Shown one piece after another: positions 32,379 through 42,589 of a DNA stretch of 64,000 nucleotides. The notes below the pieces were generated by a model. That model made no database searches and was not told the DNA's origin. It saw nothing but the letters and a program-made list of their open reading frames with translations. How positions within the stretch are numbered: position 1 is the stretch's first letter; each line of letters starts with the position of its first letter. Location of the stretch: positions 56,707,561-56,771,560 of the forward strand of contig NC_088775.1 in NCBI RefSeq assembly GCF_954871325.1. The letters are read 5' to 3'. This DNA comes from Gordionus sp. m RMFG-2023 (Eukaryota; Nematomorpha; Gordioida; Chordodea; Parachordodidae). Both the position numbers and the translations under genes were made by a program.

Positions 32379-34104
32379 CAGGGTAAATTAATATAATAAA
32401 AGCAAAAAATTAAAAAGATTTAACCATGTTTTTTTATTTTTACATAATACTCAAAAAATAAATGACGATCAAATATATAATATATGACAAAACAGATTTA
32501 AAAAATGCATTAAAATATAAAAAATTGGATCATTTGATTTTCGTTTTTTCTTTATGTATTCCGATTTTCTTTATTCCTTTAAAATATATTTAAATTTAAA
32601 TTATATTTTTATAAATTTACCTTAATCCAATGGTTGTCCTCGATAGCCACTTTCCAAATATTGATGCATCTTATTATAATAACTTGAAAAGTCATAAGGA
32701 ATAGTAAATTCATTCAGAATTGATGTTACATTATGAACGATTTCGTTTCTTGTATTTGGTCGGGGATTGATTGACCTATATTTGTTTTTAATACCCCAAA
32801 AAATCTCTATTGGATTTAGTTGCGGCGAATAGGGTGGCAAATATTCTATTCGCTCTTTAAAACTATCAATGAGGTGACTTTTATGGATCGATGCATTGTC
32901 CATAACAATAACTGCATTACTTGGTATGATATTAATTAGTTCTATCATATATTCTCGAAATAGTAGGCTATTATAAGCTCCCTCGATGATGCGATAAAGT
33001 ATCACACCGTCGATTCCCATAGTACACAATATACTTAAATTTTTACCCTTAGATGGTGAGACTTTAACAGTTGGCTTAACGTTGTATGGTGCCCAGGCGT
33101 AAACAGGTACAACATGTAAATTTATGCCTGTCTCGTCTAAGAAAAATATTTTTTCTCTGGCAATATTCAATATTTTTATACAATAAATTTGTCGTATATT
33201 GACTGTGCCCGGTGTGTTCCTCCTGTCAGGTTCCTTTCCTGCACGTTTTTTGGACCATCCTATTTTTTTAATATATTTCCTTATAGTTCCTTCATTTCTA
33301 GGAAATCCTGGAGGTAAATTTTCTATAATACCTTTAATAGTTAATGTATTGTTCGCCATTAAAAGTTCCATAATTTTTCTTTCCATATTGAATGTGTCTT
33401 TTTTTTTCCTGCCTCGCTTTCCAATCACATAATCTTTTAAAGGGTCTCTGATGATTTCGGGAAATGTTTCGCGTCTTAATTTATTAATAGACGATAAAGA
33501 CATATCTAAATACTTAGCGATATCTTTCATTTTCATTTGCTCCTTCTCAGGTACAGATAATAATTTTTTTGCTATATCTATTTTTTCATTATTCCAGTTT
33601 TTATATTTCCTTCTCGGAAATGCCGAGATTAAATTTGCTGGATCAATAATAGAATTACCACTTAAAGAGGGAGAATTTATAATATGGAAATTATTTGTAG
33701 CAGATATATTAGGTAAATTAGAATAAACAGGATCAGGATTTGATGTAAATGAATTTGTATAATTTGTGTTACTACTATATAAAATTTGTCGTATATTAAA
33801 CATTTGTGAATTAGAATAAAATGGATCAGGATTTGATGTATATGAATTTGTATTATTTGTGTTACTATATAAAATTTGTCGTATATTAAACATTTAAAAA
33901 AAATATTAAACTGTATTTTAAAAAAAAATTAAAGTATAGTAATATGCAAAAAAATTACATTAAAATTTTACCATATGTATTTTTGTAGTGTTTGTTTAGT
34001 TATATATTAATGAATCGTCATTTATTTTTTAAGTATTATGTAAAAATAAAGACATATTGTTTCATTCTTTTAACTTTCTGTTTTTATTATAATAACTTAC
34101 CCTG
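32379..34104 (-). mobile_element. Tc1/mariner (IS630-like) transposon, apparently intact
   Basis: About 30-bp inverted ends (CAGGGTAAATTAATATAATA at 32,379; inverse CAGGGTAAGTTATTATAATA ending 34,104) are flanked by TA (32,377-8, 34,105-6). A single uninterrupted transposase frame (32,622-33,893) fills it. It interrupts the second copy of a tandem duplication in the 16.5-34.3 kb inverted-repeat arm, so it is among the youngest insertions here. Confidence 0.9.
32622..33893 (-). CDS. Tc1/mariner-type DDE transposase, 423 aa
   Basis: Cuts and joins its own DNA at TA sites. Residues 1-62 are two tandem near-copies of a 31-residue block (MFNIRQILYS...NPDPxYSN). A helix-turn-helix pair follows (about 100-145 and 170-213), including MSLSSINKLRRE and NEGTIRKYIKKIGWSKK with a basic GRKKK at 161-165. 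The catalytic core follows: FLDETG with D253, VMDNASIH with D332, PPYSPQLNPIEIFWG with E363. Thirty residues separate D332 and E363, shorter than the usual 34. Length is ordinary for IS630/Tc1 relatives. All three acidic residues are present and no stop or intron is needed, so it could be active. Start chosen at the first Met; Met31 is an alternative created by the duplication. Confidence 0.92.
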   Translation of the reverse strand: MFNIRQILYSNTNNTNSYTSNPDPFYSNSQMFNIRQILYSSNTNYTNSFTSNPDPVYSNLPNISATNNFHIINSPSLSGNSIIDPANLISAFPRRKYKNWNNEKIDIAKKLLSVPEKEQMKMKDIAKYLDMSLSSINKLRRETFPEIIRDPLKDYVIGKRGRKKKDTFNMERKIMELLMANNTLTIKGIIENLPPGFPRNEGTIRKYIKKIGWSKKRAGKEPDRRNTPGTVNIRQIYCIKILNIAREKIFFLDETGINLHVVPVYAWAPYNVKPTVKVSPSKGKNLSILCTMGIDGVILYRIIEGAYNSLLFREYMIELINIIPSNAVIVMDNASIHKSHLIDSFKERIEYLPPYSPQLNPIEIFWGIKNKYRSINPRPNTRNEIVHNVTSILNEFTIPYDFSSYYNKMHQYLESGYRGQPLD

Positions 34105-34542
34105 TATTTACTTTTTTTAAAATTCTCTTTTTCTTTTTAAATCCCTTATTTTAGCCTTTTAATTATAAAGTGCAAAAAAGAGAAGAAAAAGTAATTATAT
34201 TATTTTTTTTTTCATGGAGATTCGGAATATTTTTTAAATATTTAAAAAAAAGATCCCGAATAAAACGTGGGGATTCAAGATCTTGAATCCCCACGAATCC
34301 CACATGATTCCATATCCCAATACGACAAATATATTATTTAAACAAAGTTTTTTAAAATCACTATTTTTTATTCTTTTAGTTTATTAACCATTATAGTCAA
34401 ACCGATAGCAATACTAAAACAAGAATAGAAGTTATAAAAAACTCAATATAATACTTTGAACCAAAACAAATATTTTGTTAATCTTAAGTTTTTAATGTTG
34501 GTTCCCAGCCCAATACTATAGTATAAATTAATTGCTTATATT

Positions 34543-35588
34543 TAGGGCTGTGCCGATCCATATATTTTTCACCGATCGGATCCGATATTGCTTCAAAACA
34601 GATCAGATACTGATACTGATCGATATTTATATTGATTTTTCACCACCCCCCTTTGAACCAAATGTAATTAAGAAATCAATATTTTTTTGCAAAAAATCAT
34701 ATGTATTTAATTTAATTTTTTTATTTCTACAATTAAGACTATAATTTAAAAAACATATATTTTATTATATATCCATGTTGGTATGAAATATAAAATTGCA
34801 TTTAATATATAAAATTATAATATATTAGATTTTTTTAAATAAATACGAGAGCCTCTATGGCAATAAGCTTCTACGATATGGAGTATCTACCCCTGCCGTA
34901 CTGAAGGTAAAGTTAGGTGATTCCCCAGATACATTTTGCAAAATTATCTTGTCTTTTGTAAAATATTTCCATAATTCAGATACCATATTTATAAATATTC
35001 TTTTATTTAAAGTATAAATAATAAAATTGGCGTTATTATTTAAAAAGATTTAAAATAATTAAAATTTTGGGTGTTCCTTTCTATTTTAGGCTGTGTCCAA
35101 AGTATCAAAAAAATTTAATCGCGCAATTTGCGCAAATCTAGCGAAAAAAAAATATAAGCCATTTTTAATGGAAAATTAAAATTTTGGCCTAAATCATTTT
35201 TTGGTATTTATAGAAATTTGAAAAAATCATTTAGGTCAACATTTTAATTTTCCATTAAAAATGGCTTATATTTTTTTTTTCGCTAGATTTGCGCGAATTG
35301 CGCGATTAAATTTTTTTGATACTTTGGACACAGCCTTAATAAAAGAAACTTTTAAAATACTATAAATCTATTTTAAAAAATAATAAAATATAGAGGGTGT
35401 TGTGCATTTGCATTGTTGAAAAAAAAATTATTTAGAAAATATTATAATGTAAAATAAATATACATAACATAAAATAAAAAAAAGTAAAAAGATCGGATTG
35501 GTTTTTACAGGCATCGGCCCGATCCGATTTAGAAAACGCCAAATATCGGTGCCGATCCAATCCGATATTTAATATCGACATAGCCTTA
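34543..35588. mobile_element. Non-autonomous hAT (1046 bp), GATCGG family, perfect TSD
   Basis: Ends TAGGGCTGTGCCGATCC (34,543) and GTCGATATTAAA-type inverse (ending GCCTTA at 35,588) are flanked by exact CTTATATT (34,535-34,542; 35,589-35,596). Subterminal CCGATCGGATCCGATATT repeats lie at both ends. No transposase. Contains the Harbinger-like MITE at 35,089. Relatives at 36,443-36,540 and 59,020-59,765. Confidence 0.9.
35089..35335. mobile_element. PIF/Harbinger-like (Tourist-type) MITE, 247 bp
   Basis: Nearly the whole element is a hairpin: GGCTGTGTCCAAAGTATCAA at the left and its inverse at the right stay paired for about 110 bp, past TCGCGCAATT and AATATAAGCCATTTTTAATG. Flanked by TTA on both sides (35,086-8, 35,336-8), the standard Harbinger duplication. 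Confidence 0.9.
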
Positions 35589-36286
35589 CTTATATTTTAA
35601 TTCCATGATTAAGCTTTTCAAAATATTATGGAAGAATATTATTAAGTAATGTTTAAAATAATGATATAAATTTATCTTTTTACCTTCAAATGCTTTTTTA
35701 AGTTTTAAAGCTGGACATTGAGGTTTATATTTTCAAAGTATAGACTTGGTACCATTAATTTTCTTTAATGGTTTAAATATATTTCAAATTGGGGCCAAGG
35801 AAGGGTTAAATCATCTTCATCTAAAGAAGTAAGTACTATGGACACAATATTCTTAAAATAAATTATAAGAATAATAATATTATTAACATTTACTTTGAAT
35901 TTTGATTGAATATTAATTTCGACAGAAAATATAACAACGAAAATTTAAAATAAATATGAAGGAAGTGGTTGATATGAATTAAAATTCGGCTTAGATTATT
36001 TATATTAAGAATTAAAAAATAAATAAAAGTAATTTTATAATTGTGTTTTATTTTTATTGATATTTTTTAAGAAAAAATATAAAGTAACTAGTAACGTTTT
36101 GCTTTACCGCTACATATAAAGTAACGAGTAACATTTTGCTTTACCGTTACTCAAAAAAAGAAACGCGTTACAGTTACTTGTTACCTCTAGAAGAAGGTAA
36201 CGAATGGCGTTCCTTTTCTTCAAAAAAGTAACGTCTTTAGTAACGATGTTAATTTTTTGACGTTACTTCACAGCACTACATTCTAT

Positions 36287-38140
36287 ACATTTAAAATTAC
36301 ATAAAATTAAAAAAATAAGCTACGAATTCTTATAAAATAAATGCCACCCCCGAAAATCCTTATAAATAGTTATCTGGCAACAAATGCCTTAATTTTATTA
36401 AATTAATTATGAACTTCATATTTTTTAAAGATAGCATGAATCCATGAAGATATTGGTATCGGATCGGCGCCTATACTAGACAAAAATATAGGATCGGCCT
36501 ATACTTTTTTTTATAAATTTAACCGATACCGATTTTATAAATATTTTTATTTTTATTCATATTTTTTATATAATTTTGAACTAATTTTCCTTTCTCGTAC
36601 TTAATCTTCATAACTCCGATAAAAAGGTGTGAGGCGCCACTTATAAAATAAAAATGCTTAATGTTTAACCACAAAATTTGTTAATTTTTATTTTTCTATT
36701 GTTTATTCCATTGTTTTTATTAAGAAAAAAATAGTGGTAAATAAAAATTATGCGAATTTAAATTTGATTTAAGAAAGATATCAATATTTTATCTCCTATC
36801 GATATTGATTATTTAGAGGTTTAATCAGTGGCGCACTGAGAGGATAAAGGCTCCATTGGACCTTTTTAAATAGGCTAGTTAGAGGGCTTTGCCCCAAACC
36901 CCTTAAGCGGGACTACGGCCCAATTTTACATGGCCTGTTGCCGGGAATTATATGATTTTATTGGAAATCAACTCCACTTTAAAATTTAAAAGAATTACTC
37001 GTTCTCTGAGTTTGAATACATTATTCTTCAAGTTAATTTATAAAATTTTTTGTTCATAATTATTATTTCATTCATTTAATAACCTCAGATAATCTACTTT
37101 TAATAAAGAAATCATTTAAAATAATATTCCCATATTTTGTATGTATTAGGGTTAATTTTATAGTATAATTCTTATTTTTTCATGGAATATATTGATTAAA
37201 TCTTTTTTGTTTTATATATATTTTCTTTATTTTATATTTATATGATAGGGGACTGCCTTTCGCAAATAACGGGGAATAATAAATGGTGGGGAATCAAAGA
37301 TTGTAATATCTCTATGAATGATTAGAAAGTTGAGGGGTAATTAGTTTGTGTATATGGTACAAAATATACTTTATTAATATATTTTATAAAAATATTAAAA
37401 TTTAGGCGAAAAGAGGTAAATTTGTGAATCACACCTTTAAGATATTCTTAATTTCTGATTCATCTATCATCGAATAAGGGAGAAAAGTATGATGACCCGT
37501 CTTTCTTGAAGGGCAAAATGGAAAATATATAACTAAGACTAAGAGTACCAGAGCTCCCGTTAGTCAGCATTGCTGAGTCCGTCAAAAATGACGGGGAATG
37601 AGAATTTTCTCCTTACTCTTATGATAGTTTTACCTGTTATTTGAAAATAATATCCAATTTTTATTCTTTATAACCCCCTCCCACCTTCAGATCAGGTCCA
37701 ATCATTAAAAGGAAGTTTAAATGCTATGTTTTTAGTCAAAATGTATTTAAAGCTTTTACTTGATACCCATATCAATATTATTATTTTAAAATATAAAAAG
37801 TATGCCGAATAAATTTTAAATCAAATTGTTTAATCAGTCAAAATATTTTAAATCAACTAATTCACAAAATATCTTTATTTAAAATAATTTATTTACAAAA
37901 TATCTTTATTTAAAATAATTTAATCAGTAAAAATCAACTAATTTACCAAAATATCTTTATTTAATTTAAAAAAAACTAATAATAATTTTTATAAAATCTT
38001 TCTTTTTATATCCGCAAAAATTAGAATATCAGATATATAAACAATTATCATACTATATAAAAATAAACTTTCAAAGAATATCATAATATATAAAAAAATT
38101 AACTTTTCAATAAATATTTTCATAATACATAAAAATAACA
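36287..38140. other. Spacer with transposon-end fragments, no gene
   Basis: 36,443-36,540 is a GATCGG-family hAT fragment (TATCGGATCGGCGCC, CCGATACCGATTTT). 36,828-36,960 starts CAGTGGCGCACTGAGAGG and has a G/C-rich subterminal block typical of a hAT-like left end, with no partner found. 37,540-37,640 has a short G/C-richer patch (CAGAGCTCCCGTTAGTCAGC). The rest is AT-rich. Confidence 0.45.
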
Positions 38141-38149
38141 TTAACAATT

Positions 38150-40965
38150 CAGCTCCGTGAAGTTGACCGAACATTTGGAAGCACTAACGATGAATCATAT
38201 GTCATTTTTTAGTGCTTCGTTAGTGCTTATTAGTGCTTCAATCCGTATAGTTGCCGAATTTAAGGGTAAAAAGTTATAGGCAAAAATAAAAATTTGTGCC
38301 AACTTCACGCTTAAAAGTCGATTGGAAGCACTAACGATGAAACTTATATCATTCTTTAGTGCTTCGTTAGTAGAGGTTAGTGTTTCAATCCATGTAGCCG
38401 AATTTATGAACAAAAAGTTATTGGCGAAAAAAACAAAAATAAACAAATATTGGCGACGTGCCAAAACAAAAACTAGAGTAGTACTAAACATCCGGTTTTC
38501 GCCATTATTTAGTGCTTAATTAATGTATTTAAATTCCATTATTAATTTAGTTAACCGCCATATGGAAAAAAAGTTATTAGCTAAATAAAAACTATGACGT
38601 CACGATTTAGGCGTGAAGTTGGCCGATGAAGCACTAACGATGAAACTTATATCATTCTTTAGTGCTAGGTTAGTAGAGGTTAGTGCTTCAATCAGTTCCG
38701 TAGCTGAATTTAAGAATAAAAAGCACGAAAAAAACAAAAATAAACAAATAATGGCGACGTGCCAAAACAAAAACTATAGGAGTACTAAACATCCGGTTTT
38801 CGCCATTATTTAGGGCTTAATTAGTGTATTTAAATTCCGTTATTAATTTACTTAACCGCCTTATAAAAAAAAGTTATAAACTAAATAAAAACTATGACGT
38901 CACGATTTAGGCGTGAAGTTGGCCGATAAAGCACTAACGATGAAACTTATATCATTCTTGAGTGCTTCGTTAGTAGAGGTTAGTACTTCAATCAGTTCCG
39001 TAGCCGAATTTAAGAATAAAAAGTTATTCACGAAAAAAACAAAAAAAAACATATAATGGCGACGTGCCAAAACAAAAACTATAGGAGTACTAAACATCCT
39101 GTTTTCGCCATTATTTAGTGCTTAATTAGTGTATTTAAATTCCGTTATTAATTTTGTTAACCGTTATATGAAAAAATTGTAAAATGCTAAAGAAATTTTT
39201 AGAGGTCAAATTTCAGCTAGAAAATTATGAAAGCACTAACGATGAAACTTATATCATTTTTTAGTGCTTCGTTAGTAGAGGTTAGTGCTTTAATCAGTTT
39301 TGTAGCCGAATTTAAGAATAAAAAGTTATTAGCAAAAAAAATAAAAATAAACAAATAATGGCGATGTGCCAAAACAAAAACTATAGGAGTACTATACATC
39401 CGGTTTTCACCATTATTTAGTGCTTAATTAGTATATTTAAATTCCGTAATTTATTTTGTTAACCGTCATTAAAATATTGTAACACGCTAAAGAAATTTTT
39501 AGAAGTCAAATTTCGGCTAGAAAATTATGAAAGCACTAACGATGAAACTTATATCATTCTTGAGTGCTTCGTTAGTAGAGGTTAGTGCTTTAATCAGTTT
39601 TGTAGCCGAATTTAAGAATAAAAAGTTATTCATGAAAAAAACAAAAATAAACAAATAATGGCGACGTGCCAAAACAAAAACCATAGGAGTACTAAACATC
39701 CGGTTTTCGCCATTATTTAGTGCTTAATTAGTATATTTAAATTCCGTTATTAATTTTGTTAACCGTCATAAGAAAAAATTGTAAAATGCTAAAGAAATTT
39801 TTAGAGGTCAAATTTCGGCTATAAAATTATAAAAGCACTAACGATGAAATTTATATCCTTCTTTAGGGCTTCCTTAGTAGAGGTTAGTGGTTCAATTACA
39901 TTTTTAGCCGAATTTAAGAATAAAAAGTTATTTGCGAAAAAAACAAATAATGGCGACGTGCAAAAACAAAAACTATAGTAGTACTAAACATCCGGTTTTC
40001 GCCATTATTTAGTGCTTAATTAGCAAATTTGAATTCCGTAATTTATTTGGTTAACCGTCTTTATAAAATATTGTAATACGCTAAAGAAATGTTTAGAGGT
40101 CAAATTTAGGCTATAAAATTATGAAAGCACTAACGATGAAATTTATATCCTTCTTTAGGGCTTCCTTAGTAGAGGTTAGTGGTTCAATTACATTTTTAGC
40201 CGAATTTAAGAATAAAAAGTTATTTGCGAAAAAAACAAATAATGGCGACGTGCAAAACAAAAACTATAGTAGTACTAAACATCCGGTTTTCGCCATTATT
40301 TAGTGCTTAATTAGCAAATTTGAATTCCGTAATTTATTTGGTTAACCGTCTTTATAAAAAATTGTAATACGCTAAAGAAATGTTTAGAGGTCAAATTATG
40401 GCCAGAAAATTATGAAAGCACTAACGATAAAATTTATATCCTTCTTTAAGGCTTCCTTAGTAGAGGTTAGTGGTTCAATTACTTTTGTAGCCGAATTTAA
40501 GAATAAAAAGTTATTTGCGAAAAAACAAATAATGGCGACGTGCCAAAACAAAAACTATAGTAGTACTAAACATCCGGTTTTCGCCATTATTTAATGCTTA
40601 ATTAGCAAATTTGAATTCCGTAATTAATTTGGTTAACCATCTTTATAAAAAATTGTAATACGCTAAAGAAATGTTTAGAGGTCAAATTATGGCTAGAAAA
40701 ATATGAAAGCACTAAAGATGAAATTTATACACTTCTTTAGGGCTTCCTTAGTAGAGGTTAGTTCAATCACTTTTGTAGCCGAATTTAAGAGTAAAAAGAT
40801 TTTTGCGAAAAAAACAAAAATAAACAAATAATGGCGACGTGCCAAAACAAAAACTATAGTAGTAATAAACATCCGGTTTTGCCATTATTTAGTGCTCAAT
40901 TAGTAAATTTGAATTCCGTAATTAATTTGGTTAACTGTCTTTATAAAAAATTGTAATACACTAAG
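38150..40965. repeat. Left arm array of the foldback element (~300-bp units)
   Basis: The marker AGCACTAACGATGAA recurs near 38,175, 38,325, 38,631, 38,931, 39,232, 39,534, 39,834, 40,127 and 40,417, with a variant near 40,709. Each unit has the imperfect hairpin GAAGCACTAACG...CGTTAGT..GGTTAGTGCTTC, an ACATCCGGTTTTCGCCATTA segment, and a minus-strand open frame of about 60 codons. Outer units carry GACGTCACGATTTAGGCGTG; inner units carry a different linker (TTTAGAGGTCAAATT), so two unit subfamilies are arranged in order. Confidence 0.9.
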
Positions 40966-42589
40966 GATTATGAAAATATATAAAATTATAAAATATGTAA
41001 TAAAACCTAATTAAAAAATTATAATTTATAATTATATAATTAAAAATAAAATTCTATAATTGAGTCCTCAAAAATGAACCATAATTGTGTCTAAAAATTT
41101 CTATTTTAATTTTTTGTCGAATAAAAAGGAATTCTCTTGGTTCATTTGTGAAAAGTCGTATTTTATTACGCAGATTTTTTAAAAACATAAATGTTGAATG
41201 CAAAAAATGTCCGTTAGTAGAAGTCACTACTGGAGTGAATATGAAGTTTTTAAAATTTTTGTATTTGTTTGTCTTTTTAATTTCTGCCTGTGTTATTAAA
41301 TTGAAATTTATGTTTGAAGGGAATAATGAGACACACGTGTAGTCCCAATGAGTGATTTGCCGAGGGCCCAAGGTATGGCTGTCATACCATCAGGTCTTAA
41401 ACCATCTACTTATGGTTCAAGATTGTTTGTAATGTGTGCAGCTGTTAGGCTTTTATTTATTATATGGTTTACAGCGGAGTGTTGATTTATTAATCACATG
41501 TGGGGAATTCTGTGGTTAATTTTTTATATTACTCAAAAAATTTTGATTACTTGTAAATTTTTATAGTATGTAACACATTTCCATAATGTGAAACATTCTT
41601 ATATAGTTAAATAACTTTCCATAATTATTGTAAAAAACATTTTGATTTTGATATAATTTTTTAATAAAGAGAACGTCAAATTTATGAATCAAATATAATT
41701 TTTTAATGTTTTGGTCTAAAGTTTTCTTAGGCGTCGAGAAAGGTGTCAGAAAATTTGAAGGATTAATATGTCAGTAATTTATCGAATCAGGAACTCTCAG
41801 AATTCCTACATAAGTATTAGTGATCTGCATCGGGCCTAATTTTTCAAGCCCGGCGCGGTCCGAAATTTTTTTAAAAAAGTTTTGCCGGTCTGGCCCCAAT
41901 CAGAAATTTTTTTAAAAAAATTTACCTACCCAGCCCGGTCATCCCCGAATTTATTTAAATATAGAAAATAATTTTTAAAATTACTCAAAATAAAAGACAT
42001 ATGTTATATGTTGTCTAGTTTCTATAAATAAATATAATTGATAAATTTAGATATATTTAAAAAAATTTCTAGGCCCAACCCTACCCGGCCCTTTTTTAAA
42101 AAATATTAGGCCTGAACCCGATTTATTTTAAAAAAATTAGGTCTGAGCACGGTTCGACGGGTACTTTATAATATTGTGATCTTAATCTAACTAAAATTTA
42201 TGATAGAAATAAATATATACGTAATTTTTTCGAATAAAATAAAACTATGTAAAAAGAACAATTTGAATTAAGAATAAAAAATTTCTGAGAATGTTTTTAA
42301 CCATATGACACCTCAGAATAATAGATGCTGGAGAAAAAATGAAGTTGTTACAATAAAATAATAAAAATTATATAATTATTACACAAGAATGGGGTTCAAT
42401 GGACCCATTTAGACAGTAGTGGAAATAATATTTTGTGACTTGGTTACAATATGCATTTTTTAATTACTTGGGGTTTTTAATCAAACTAATTAGGGTTTAA
42501 ATTTTACAAAATAAATACTAAATAATGGTGAAAATAAAATGTTTGTCGCTGATAGATTTTTTGTATTTTGTTAATAACTTTTTTATTTT
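40966..42589. other. Unique core of the foldback element
   Basis: Contains no recognised transposase. The longest open frames are about 105 codons (41,371-41,054 minus) and 85 codons (41,085-41,342 plus), overlapping antisense, and neither is identifiable. The plus frame has a hydrophobic C-terminal half (KFLYLFVFLISACVI). A GGCC-family element starts TAGTGATCTGCATCGGGCC at 41,818 and runs to about 42,175. Confidence 0.5.
41818..42175. mobile_element. GGCC-repeat hAT-like element in the foldback core
   Basis: The terminus TAGTGATCTGCATCGGGCC is almost identical to that at 48,911 (TAGTGATCAGCATCGGCCC). Arms of CCCGGC..AAATTTTTTTAAAAAA repeats flank an AT core. The right end is degenerate (CACGGTTCGACGGGTA). 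Confidence 0.5.

Larger units (their letters stand above)
31985..34315. repeat. Right arm of the large inverted repeat, with internal duplication and mariner insertion
   Basis: The inverse of 16,490-16,940. A segment of about 190 bp (TTAACCTCATCCCTTTTCAT to GAGAAGAAAAAGTAAT) is present twice in tandem, at about 32,165-32,305 and about 32,330-34,200, and the Tc1/mariner element (32,379-34,104) lies inside the second copy. The duplication therefore preceded the mariner insertion. Confidence 0.7.
15972..36278. mobile_element. hAT insertion expanded to 20.3 kb by nested elements
   Basis: The left end TAGTGCTGTAAACGTTAC (15,972) and right end (reverse complement TAGTGCTGTGAAGTAACG, ending 36,278) are both followed inside by GTTACCGTTACTCGTTAC-type repeats (15,980-16,120 and 36,080-36,265). 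Flanks are CATTCCAT (15,964-15,971) and CATTCTAT (36,279-36,286), an 8-bp TSD with one mismatch. Everything between therefore entered after, or with, this insertion. Its own transposase is not recognisable. Confidence 0.75.

Noticed and set aside
33199-33726. Plus-strand hydrophobic frames opposite the mariner transposase.
   Set aside because: They are antisense to a clearly coding gene with conserved catalytic motifs.
34895-35345. The 247-bp hairpin considered as a microRNA-type precursor.
   Set aside because: Its TTA duplication and Harbinger-like ends explain it as a MITE; small-RNA production is possible but not visible from sequence.
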